Positions 17,132 through 23,840 of a DNA stretch of 42,003 bases are shown here, piece after piece. Each line of letters starts with the position of its first letter. The stretch's first letter is position 1. The DNA lies in NCBI GenBank assembly GCA_020849535.1, contig JADLGB010000176.1:1-42003 (forward strand), read 5' to 3'. This DNA is from Candidatus Hydrogenedentota bacterium (lineage in GTDB: Bacteria > Hydrogenedentota > Hydrogenedentia > Hydrogenedentales > SLHB01). Both the position numbers and the translations under genes were made by a program. A model generated the notes under the pieces. The model was not told the origin of the DNA and ran no database searches. It worked only from the letters and a program-made list of their open reading frames with translations.

Positions 17132-17698
17132 GTGAACACGGCGGTCAAATCATTAGTCGCTCTGGTACTAGTTTCGCTTCTGATGCCTTCGCTGTCCCTT
17201 GCACAGGAGAAGGCCGCGGCCGCCCAGGCGGCGCCGGCTGGCGGTCAATACAAGATTGCCGTCGTGAATCGCAAGCAGGTCTTTGACAACTACGACCGGC
17301 AAAAGAGGGAATGGGACGCGCTCGAAGCCGAAAAGAAGCAACTACAGACCAAGATTGATGCCCTGTCCGATAGCATCACCGCCGATAAGAAGAAGCTCGA
17401 AGAAGGCACGGGCATGACCGACGAGCAGAAGACCACGCTCCGCGACAAAATCGAGAGCGACTACCGGATGTATCAGGCCGAGTTCAAGCGGCTTCAGGGT
17501 GAAATCGACAGCAAATCGCGTAAGTTCTTTGGCACGATGATGGAAGATATCGACAAGGCCATCAACGCGATCGGCGTCGCCGAGAACTATCATCTGATTT
17601 TTGAGGCCGACCCGAAGAGCCCCACGTCGGTCCTGTACTTCAGTACCACGATTGACATCACGACAAAAGTCACAGACAAGCTGAACGGCAAGAAGTAG
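17132..17698 (+). CDS. OmpH/Skp-family periplasmic chaperone
   Basis: 188 residues from a GTG at 17132 with AAGGGG upstream. A signal peptide ends near SLSLAQ (24-25). The mature part begins with the family strand YKIAVVNRKQVFDNY, then a long charged coiled coil (about 55-130) and a C-terminal return segment, the jellyfish-tentacle plan of Skp. It holds unfolded outer membrane proteins for BamA in the periplasm. Its place between bamA and lpxD is the classical arrangement in diderm bacteria. Confidence 0.88.
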   Translation: MNTAVKSLVALVLVSLLMPSLSLAQEKAAAAQAAPAGGQYKIAVVNRKQVFDNYDRQKREWDALEAEKKQLQTKIDALSDSITADKKKLEEGTGMTDEQKTTLRDKIESDYRMYQAEFKRLQGEIDSKSRKFFGTMMEDIDKAINAIGVAENYHLIFEADPKSPTSVLYFSTTIDITTKVTDKLNGKK

Positions 17699-17756
17699 GT
17701 TGAGGCCCGCCGAGCCGGTGCTCCCGGAACGCCAACCGGACCCCGGACCAGGCCAC

Positions 17757-18812
17757 ATGAACACAACCGTTGGTGAAATAGCCGCATTGGTTGGTGGGAC
17801 GGTCCTTGGAGACGCGTCGGTCCGCCTTACCGGACTCAACGGAATCCGGGAAGCGACGGCGGGCGAGTTGACGTTCCTTGCTGACAGCCGCTACTTGCGC
17901 CATCTCGAAACCACCCAAGCTGCCGCGGTGCTCGGCTCACGCGAGTTGCGCGACGCGAGTATCCCCATCATACAGGTGGACGAACCCCGCCAGGCCATTC
18001 TCAAGATCCTGCAGCGGATTCAGAAGGAGCTGGAGCCGGCGCTCGAGCCGGGGATCCATCCCACGGCACTCGTACACTCCAGTGTGCACTTGGGCAAGGG
18101 GGTGGTGGCCGGGCCACACGTTGTGGTCGAGGAAGGTTCCACACTGGGAGACGGGGTGGAGTTGCATGCCGGCGCGTACGTGGGGCGCGATTCCAGGATA
18201 GGGCCCGGGTCAGTGCTGCACGCGAATGTGACCGTGTGCAGCCGTGTGACCGTTGGTGCGCGGTGTGTCCTCAACCACGGCGCCGTGATCGGGTCCGATG
18301 GTTTCGGTTTTGCGCGCCACGGCGATGCCCAAGTCAAGATTCCACAGGTGGGCACGGTGATCTTGGGAGATAACGTTGAAGTCGGGGCGAATTCCGCCAT
18401 CGACCGGGCCACTTTTGGCGCCACCGTCGTGGGCGACGGGTCAAAGATTGACAACTTGGTGCAGATTGGACACAATGTACGAATAGGCAAAAATTGTATC
18501 GTCTGCGGCAGCGCGGCCATTGCGGGCAGCACCGTCCTGGGAGATAATGTGACCATCGGAGGCCAGGCCGGGTTGACCGGCCACATCGAGATTGGCGATG
18601 GCGCTTCCGTTGCCGCAGGCAGCGGCGTAACCAAGTCTGTCCCTCCCGGTTGTACCGTATTCGGTTACCCCGCCGTGGAACACGAGCGAGGCCGGCGTAT
18701 GCATGGGTCTCTGAGACAACTCCCCGATGCGCTTCGCCGCATCAAGGCTCTGGAAGCGCGCTGCGCCGAATTAGAAGGTCAATTGCATGGAACACCAGAA
18801 AACGATAGCTAA
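17757..18812 (+). CDS. lpxD: UDP-3-O-acylglucosamine N-acyltransferase
   Basis: 351 residues from the ATG at 17757 (MNTTVGEIAALVGG, the usual LpxD opening). An in-frame TTG at 17700 only adds a Pro-rich tail. The N-terminal uridine-binding domain is followed by left-handed parallel beta-helix hexapeptide repeats (about 105-300) and a C-terminal helical tail. The catalytic His lies in VQIGHNVRIGKN. It adds the second acyl chain in lipid A synthesis in the cytoplasm. The 3' end overlaps the next gene by 26 bases, indicating coupling to LpxC/FabZ. Confidence 0.94.
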   Translation: MNTTVGEIAALVGGTVLGDASVRLTGLNGIREATAGELTFLADSRYLRHLETTQAAAVLGSRELRDASIPIIQVDEPRQAILKILQRIQKELEPALEPGIHPTALVHSSVHLGKGVVAGPHVVVEEGSTLGDGVELHAGAYVGRDSRIGPGSVLHANVTVCSRVTVGARCVLNHGAVIGSDGFGFARHGDAQVKIPQVGTVILGDNVEVGANSAIDRATFGATVVGDGSKIDNLVQIGHNVRIGKNCIVCGSAAIAGSTVLGDNVTIGGQAGLTGHIEIGDGASVAAGSGVTKSVPPGCTVFGYPAVEHERGRRMHGSLRQLPDALRRIKALEARCAELEGQLHGTPENDS

Positions 18813-20145
18813 GGAAGCGTCTTTCTCGGGGATCGGTCTGCATACCGGCAATCTCACGACATTGACGTTCAAGCCCGCACCCCCGGACAGCGGAATCACC
18901 TTTTACCGCTGCGATTTGCCGGACCGGCCCGCCATCAAGGCCGACGTGGACAACGTGGTGGACGTCACCTACGGCACCACCATTGGTGTCAACGGTGTGA
19001 AAGTCCATACCGTCGAACATGTCCTGGCCGCCATTGCCGGGCTCGGCCTCGACAATCTCAACATCGACGTGGATGCCAGCGAAACCCCTGTCGGTGACGG
19101 CAGCGCGGTGCCCTTTATGAACACGCTGCAGAAGGCGGGCTTTGTCGAGCAGCACGCCGAGCGCAAGTTCATCCGCATCAAGCAGCCCGTCTACTACAAG
19201 AACGAAGACGTCACGTTGAGCGTGCTGCCTTCCGATGAACTGCGTGTCACGATGACGATTGCGTTCGACCATGTGGCCATCGGCACGCAATACGCCTCTT
19301 ATGTCATCACGCCGGACACGTTTGCCCGCGAGATCGCTCCGGCCCGCACTTTTGGTTTTCTGCGGGATGCGAAGATGCTGCAGGAGCAGGGCCTCATCAA
19401 AGGCGTCAGCCTTGAGAACGCGGTCGCCATCGGCGACGAGAGTATCCTCAATGAGGAGCTGCGTTTCCCCGACGAATTTGTCCGCCACAAGATATTGGAC
19501 TTATTGGGAGACATGTACCTGTTGGGCCGCCCCGTCAAGGGCCACGTCATCGGTGTGAAATCCGGCCACGCATCGCACGTGAAGTTCTCGCAGGAAGTGA
19601 AGAAGAGCCTCACCAACGGCAGGGCCAAGCGCGACAACCTGTCCACGCTGTCCAAATTGCCCGCGGTGCTGGATGTCAACATGATCATGAAGGTCCTGCC
19701 GCACCGTTTCCCGTTCCTGCTGGTGGACCGCATCCTTTCGTTTGTGCCCTTTGAGCGTGTCGTGGGCATCAAGAATGTCACGGTCAACGAACCGTACTTC
19801 CAGGGCCATTGGCCCTCCATGCCGGTCATGCCCGGCGTGCTCATTATCGAGAGCATGGCCCAGGTGAGTTCCGTGCTCATTTTTCACGACAACTCGCTGC
19901 CTGGCAAGGTGGCGATCTTCCTGGGCATCGACCGGGCCAAGTTCCGCCGCACGGTGGTGCCGGGCGATCAGTTGATCCTTGAAGCGGAGATGATTCAGAT
20001 GCGCCGAAACGCGTGCAAGGTGAAGGCCTGTGCGAAGATCGGCGATTCAATCGTCGCCGAGGCCATCATGCTGTTTGGGCTGATGGACGCCCCACTGTTA
20101 GAAAGAACGTCGGCGGCGAAGGCGCTGGACACGACGCTCAAGTAA
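18787..20145 (+). CDS. lpxC/fabZ: Bifunctional LpxC deacetylase / FabZ dehydratase
   Basis: 452 residues joining two enzymes. Residues 1 to about 290 are LpxC: zinc ligands H78 (in HTVEH), H234 and D238 (HKILDLLGD), and H261 (KSGHASH). Residues about 298-440 are Fab[13 protein letters not shown], then [11 protein letters not shown] with H341 and the catalytic E355. LpxC commits UDP-acyl-GlcNAc to lipid A. FabZ dehydrates 3-hydroxyacyl-ACP, the competing use of the same acyl donor. Such fusions are known in Bacteroidetes and other non-proteobacterial diderms. FabZ has W and S where GHFPG is usual, but the catalytic pair is intact. Downstream a convergent gene follows after 48 bases. Confidence 0.95.
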   Translation: MEHQKTIAKEASFSGIGLHTGNLTTLTFKPAPPDSGITFYRCDLPDRPAIKADVDNVVDVTYGTTIGVNGVKVHTVEHVLAAIAGLGLDNLNIDVDASETPVGDGSAVPFMNTLQKAGFVEQHAERKFIRIKQPVYYKNEDVTLSVLPSDELRVTMTIAFDHVAIGTQYASYVITPDTFAREIAPARTFGFLRDAKMLQEQGLIKGVSLENAVAIGDESILNEELRFPDEFVRHKILDLLGDMYLLGRPVKGHVIGVKSGHASHVKFSQEVKKSLTNGRAKRDNLSTLSKLPAVLDVNMIMKVLPHRFPFLLVDRILSFVPFERVVGIKNVTVNEPYFQGHWPSMPVMPGVLIIESMAQVSSVLIFHDNSLPGKVAIFLGIDRAKFRRTVVPGDQLILEAEMIQMRRNACKVKACAKIGDSIVAEAIMLFGLMDAPLLERTSAAKALDTTLK

Positions 20146-20193
20146 TTCACTTTCGCTGGCCCCATGACGACGCAGGCGCGGGGCCGGCATCAG

Positions 20194-21294
20194 CTAACGG
20201 CGCCGGAACCGGAAAGGTCTGCGGCGCCGTTCCTCGGAAAAGCGCGCTACTGGAACCTCCTCATCCACAGTCGAGAGAGGCGCGCTTAGAAGCCCTTCGG
20301 ACGTGCCAGGGGTATCCTTCGACGTCTCCAGGAACGCAGCCGCCCCCGATGGCCTGCGGACCACTTCAGGGCCGCTCAAGTTCTCGGGGAACGTGGCCCA
20401 GGCAGGCCGCGTCACACGCTGCGCCTTGTTCGGGACGAGGCTGTAGCCGATGATATCGCCCAAGTCCAGCAGGAACGCCAGGAACAGGATCAGGATTTCC
20501 ATTGGACCTATGTTGCGCCAATCAAACAACTTCTCAAACACGACGAACAGCGGCGTTTCCTGTTTGACTATCGGCGGCACAGGCATGGCCGCGAAGCCGG
20601 CCAGCTTGGCAACCGGTACCCGGAGTTTCTCCTGCAACGCGTGGATTTCCTCGAGCGAAGTCGCTTGGGTGTTTGCCAGCAGCATGTCGGCCTCATCTTT
20701 GATGGTCATGGCCTCCTCGACGCTCTGCAACTCGACTTCGCTTTCCTTCGTCGCAAGCGTCAGGCGGTAATCTTCCTGACGCGCCACGGGGCCGTATCCC
20801 GCGGGCTTCTCGCGCAGACCGCGGATCTCGGCCTCCAACTCGCCCTCCTGCTTCGCGACCACCTTTTGCAGCGCCTCGCGCCGGGCGGTCAGCTTGGTCT
20901 GGGCTTCCGCCAGGAAATTCTCATAGACCGCTCGCATTTTCTGGTCCGAATAGCGCAGGAAGAATTCCTTGTCCGCGGTACGATACAGCACGTCCATGTT
21001 GAAGGTGATGGAAATGAAGGCAATGAAAGTCAGGCCAACAATGCCCACGAGATTCAGCCGTTTCTGGCCATCGATGATGGCCAGTTTCAGCCCAAACAAC
21101 ATCAGCCCAATGGCTACCGATAGGGCCAGTGCGAAAATGGCGCAGTCCTTCCACATATAGCCCCCGCCCAGGGGGATGTCGAATGTGGGTTCGGGCAGGA
21201 TGGAATCCGTGAGGCTGATGTAGGTGGTCATGATGGAGACGATGGAGAACAGGATCATGGCAACATACACGGCCATTTTCGTCGAACTATTCAT
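20194..21294 (-). CDS. Four-TM membrane protein with a large coiled coil, unknown function
   Basis: 366 residues from the ATG at 21294, with GGGAGG 5 bases upstream. A longer frame to 21414 adds only Arg/Pro-rich sequence. Three hydrophobic segments lie near 7-27, 50-71 and 80-100. A charged helical, probably coiled-coil region (about 110-230, rich in Glu, Ala and Leu) follows, then a fourth TM near 262-285 (EILILFLAFLLDLGDIIGYS) and a cytoplasmic tail ending in a dense Arg cluster (RRRRPFRFRRR). The layout resembles DUF4407-like or proton-channel-associated membrane proteins only loosely. I do not recognise the family. It has its own promoter-like sequence and a leader of about 137 bases. 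It is convergent to lpxC/fabZ and not obviously tied to the cluster upstream. Confidence 0.8.
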   Translation of the reverse strand: MNSSTKMAVYVAMILFSIVSIMTTYISLTDSILPEPTFDIPLGGGYMWKDCAIFALALSVAIGLMLFGLKLAIIDGQKRLNLVGIVGLTFIAFISITFNMDVLYRTADKEFFLRYSDQKMRAVYENFLAEAQTKLTARREALQKVVAKQEGELEAEIRGLREKPAGYGPVARQEDYRLTLATKESEVELQSVEEAMTIKDEADMLLANTQATSLEEIHALQEKLRVPVAKLAGFAAMPVPPIVKQETPLFVVFEKLFDWRNIGPMEILILFLAFLLDLGDIIGYSLVPNKAQRVTRPAWATFPENLSGPEVVRRPSGAAAFLETSKDTPGTSEGLLSAPLSTVDEEVPVARFSEERRRRPFRFRRR

Positions 21295-21386
21295 GCAGGC
21301 CTCCCGGCCCCGCCTGGGGCATCCTGGAATCGAATCTGCTCGGGCAACCGCCGCTTTGCACCAACGGGGCGGCCCTGCTGGAATGC

Positions 21387-21403
21387 GGGCGTGTGACACG
21401 CCC
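21387..21403. promoter_or_regulatory. Perfect 8-bp dyad in the leader of the coiled-coil membrane gene
   Basis: GGGCGTGT (21387-21394), one centre base and ACACGCCC (21396-21403) form a perfect dyad. It lies between the predicted promoter (21438-21467) and the start codon at 21294, within the leader. It could bind a repressor or fold as an RNA stem, though the single-base loop makes a DNA-binding site more likely. Confidence 0.35.
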
Positions 21404-21437
21404 GGACACGGCACCGGGTGCCCAAGCGCGTGCCTAT

Positions 21438-21467
21438 GTTATACACTCTCCCGTAAATAAGTTCCAA
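21438..21467 (-). promoter_or_regulatory. Sigma70-like promoter of the coiled-coil membrane gene
   Basis: On the minus strand TTGGAA (21462-21467) and TATAAC (21438-21443) are spaced by 18 bases. The -10 matches five of six positions. It lies in the 319-base gap between the genes ending at 21614 and starting at 21294; the rest of that gap holds no gene. Confidence 0.45.
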
Positions 21468-21613
21468 GGGGAGGCAGCGAAAGGCAGGGCCTGAGTCAAA
21501 TGGAAGGGGTTCCCCAAGCTTGACTGGTCCCGTGAGTGTCAGTACGCCAGATGCGCCCAGGAATCCCTGCCCGTCGAGCAGACCCTGTTTCGCTATGCGG
21601 CGAACTCCCTCCT

Positions 21614-22063
21614 CTAACGGCTGAAATTCAGATAGGCCTTGCCGTCCACAGCATACCCCGCGTCCTCGAACTTACCGTAACCCTCCAGGATGTACTCCGG
21701 CAGATCGATGCGCGCCGTATCAGTTAGTACCCACTTGGACGTTTCGTATTTGTAGAAATACTCCACGCCCATGAAACTCTTCATTGACGCGTCCCCTTTC
21801 TGCCGGGTGTAGAGGCGAATGACTCCCCAGTCCTTCCCGAGCACTCCCATCGACTTCCCGCATTCCGTCTCGAGGATATCTTCGTATTCCGACTCTTGGG
21901 ATGTGGAGAAGAACTCGGCACGATGCGTCTGTGCTTCTTCCTGAAGAGCGGCGCGTTTGGAGGCAATATCCCATCGCGCATACCCAAGGAGTGCGAGGCC
22001 GGCGGCGGTAGCGACCATGAGAACGACCAGGTCGCGCCTGCGGATCTGTAAGAAACTGCTCAT
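21614..22063 (-). CDS. Membrane-anchored 'WGV' protein, second copy (unknown function)
   Basis: 149 residues with GGGGGAGA ahead of the ATG. An N-terminal basic stretch and one TM (about 11-28) anchor an extracytoplasmic domain. The core DWGVIRLYTRQKGDASMKSF (78-97), then GVEYFYKYETSKWVLTDTAR, closely matches the protein encoded at 28192-28722, as does the N-terminal IRRxD + TM start, so the two are paralogues. I do not recognise a named family. It is the last gene of the minus-strand cluster around the ABC transporter. Unlike its paralogue, it has no His-rich tail. Confidence 0.75.
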   Translation of the reverse strand: MSSFLQIRRRDLVVLMVATAAGLALLGYARWDIASKRAALQEEAQTHRAEFFSTSQESEYEDILETECGKSMGVLGKDWGVIRLYTRQKGDASMKSFMGVEYFYKYETSKWVLTDTARIDLPEYILEGYGKFEDAGYAVDGKAYLNFSR

Positions 22064-22265
22064 GCGTATCTCCCCCGAAGGTTGTCTTCAGCTCCATTGC
22101 GTGACGGGACCTCGCCCCGTGTTCTTGCACTGGGTTTGGGCGGGGAGCCCCGGCTGGCGGCGGTACGACGTGCTCGCCAGGGCTCCCGCGCATCAACTAC
22201 CAAGTCTGGAGGCAACAGGTGAGCGCCAAACGGGCTCCCGAAATCTGTGCGTCCAGCTACAGGCT

Positions 22266-23219
22266 TCAGGGGACGAGTTCCCCGTAGTGGTGGCCTGCCT
22301 CGTGGAAGACCAGTCCCCCAGCATTCATGGGGAACTTGCCGCCCACCGGCATTCCGATGCCAAGCTCTGGATGGGTCCACGAGCCTCCGGGTCCGCTCGA
22401 TCCCGGCCAGCGCAGGAACTCCACGTGGCCGTCCATGTACAGCACATTGGACCCTCCCGGCACGTGGTTGTAGTGCACAGCTTCATCGCAGACGATGTCC
22501 CACATTACTGCGACTTCGGATTGCGCCATGCTGCTCCCCGCAGGGTTGTTGATATCGGTGATCAGGAAGCGTTCGATTCCCTCTTTCAGACGAAAGATGG
22601 TATTGCCCCCTGAGGATCCACTTCCGGGAACGGCCACGGGCCAGTCTCCATTTACGACCGTGGGGTCATCCAGAATGAGGTCACCCAGACCAATCGTAGG
22701 CTCCATGATGTTCGTGTCGAGCGAATCGAGCGCCGTCGAGGAGGCGGTCATAGGGTTTGACACGACGTACGAAATATACGTGTAGGGATAGTCGCCTACT
22801 TCGCAGGGTTCGACTATGCCATTGCGGCTGCCCGTCCATTCGCGCCAGTAAGGACTCTCGGTTTGTCCTTCATCCCACCGCGACAGAGCGTCTGGACCTC
22901 CCGCAGCGCTCGGGCAAATGAGCACATCCAAGTCCGTGAGATACTCGGGGTAGACCTTGGCAACGTCAAAGAACTGTTCCATCGAATGGACGCTTCCGTC
23001 GCAGCCGCTGGTCTTGAGAGAAGGAAAGAGATCCTTGGCTTCACTCGCATACATCTTGAACACGATACCCATTTGCTTGAGGTTGTTCTGGCAGGATGCG
23101 CGGCGCGCCGCTTCACGAGCCCGCGCCAGGGCTGGCAGCAGGATCGCCGCGAGAATGCCGATTATCGCGATCACCACAAGCAGTTCTATCAAGGTGAATC
23201 CTAATCGAGTGCGTTTCAT
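22266..23219 (-). CDS. Type II/IV pseudopilin-like protein with C-terminal H-Xn-DG motif
   Basis: 317 residues. The prepilin leader ends G7|F8, with [20 protein letters not shown] as N-terminal helix and E12 as the conserved mature Glu5. This is followed by the [20 protein letters not shown] stretch typical of the PVC-abundant DUF1559/H-X9-DG group. The C-terminal signature [17 protein letters not shown] (252-268) has ten rather than nine residues between H252 and D263. Such proteins are processed by a prepilin peptidase and lie in the envelope. Their role is generally unknown. AAAGGA lies about 8 bases before the ATG. It stands within the transporter cluster, but a perfect hairpin (23336-23359) separates it from the genes upstream. 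Confidence 0.9.
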   Translation of the reverse strand: MKRTRLGFTLIELLVVIAIIGILAAILLPALARAREAARRASCQNNLKQMGIVFKMYASEAKDLFPSLKTSGCDGSVHSMEQFFDVAKVYPEYLTDLDVLICPSAAGGPDALSRWDEGQTESPYWREWTGSRNGIVEPCEVGDYPYTYISYVVSNPMTASSTALDSLDTNIMEPTIGLGDLILDDPTVVNGDWPVAVPGSGSSGGNTIFRLKEGIERFLITDINNPAGSSMAQSEVAVMWDIVCDEAVHYNHVPGGSNVLYMDGHVEFLRWPGSSGPGGSWTHPELGIGMPVGGKFPMNAGGLVFHEAGHHYGELVP

Positions 23220-23254
23220 GTTGATTCGGTCCTTTATTCTCGTTGACAGAGCGC

Positions 23255-23270
23255 GCCGTAGCCTTACGGC
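23255..23270. repeat. 6-bp hairpin upstream of the pseudopilin gene
   Basis: GCCGTA (23255-23260) and TACGGC (23265-23270) form a perfect stem with a 4-base loop, about 36 bases ahead of the pseudopilin ATG on the minus strand. It is in the leader and could influence translation or act as a weak terminator. Confidence 0.35.
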
Positions 23271-23335
23271 TCACCCGTTTGTAAGGTGGATTTACGGGCC
23301 GCTCTATTCCAGTGAGTTGCTAATTGTCGGGTGAG

Positions 23336-23359
23336 CCTGTACCCTTACGTGGGTACAGG
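23336..23359 (-). terminator. Perfect 9-bp hairpin after the small CxxC gene
   Basis: CCTGTACCC (23336-23344) and GGGTACAGG (23351-23359) form a perfect stem with loop TTACGT, 45 bases after the stop of the gene at 23404. There is no T-run on either strand, so it may be an attenuator or processing site rather than a full terminator. Confidence 0.4.
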
Positions 23360-23403
23360 TCCTGAGGAACTGTATAAGGCAACGCCTTGTGCCGTGTGGA
23401 AGG

Positions 23404-23760
23404 TCATGCGGACGGCGGACCGCGAGGTGTCTCCTGTCTGTGCCGGGAAACCATTGGGGGAGCCGATGGAAGCGCTTCCGGCCCCGTGTCGCATGCGGCA
23501 CAGGGGAGCACCGGGCAGACAAACGGACTTGCCAGCACCGGCGAGAACATGAGATGGCAGAAAGCACAACCAGAATTCTCGCTCTCCCGAGGAAGCGGAG
23601 CATTCGACGTGGAGGCAGTACACAGCCCAAGTAGCTCATGACATGCCGAAACCAAGAGGAATGTGATCATCACACGGGAGATCACCCGGATCCCACCTGG
23701 GTACCGTACAAGGGCCCGCTCGCGGGGTGTCCACTTCGCGAATTGATGCTCGGCTTTCAT
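23404..23760 (-). CDS. Small CxxC membrane/secreted protein ending in RGPP (DUF2946-like), copy 2
   Basis: 118 residues. A hydrophobic segment (MITFLLVSACHELLGLC, about 31-47) acts as signal or anchor and is followed by a CAFC motif, further Cys residues (CPVLPCAAC) and a C-terminus ending RGPPSA. This plan, with N-terminal hydrophobic helix, CxxC and terminal R(G/A)PP, recalls DUF2946-type small proteins often seen near copper genes. The protein at 28877-29221 has the same plan. The ribosome site of the ATG at 23760 is weak, and inner starts (GTG or ATG near the hydrophobic segment) are possible. It lies 80 bases downstream of the ankyrin protein gene. Confidence 0.5.
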   Translation of the reverse strand: MKAEHQFAKWTPRERALVRYPGGIRVISRVMITFLLVSACHELLGLCTASTSNAPLPRESENSGCAFCHLMFSPVLASPFVCPVLPCAACDTGPEALPSAPPMVSRHRQETPRGPPSA

Positions 23761-23840
23761 CTTAAGCAGGAGACTTCCAGTAAACGGTGATACCTGCGGT
23801 CACGCCAGGCAGGGAAGACTCTATCATTCTGCGGCCTCGG

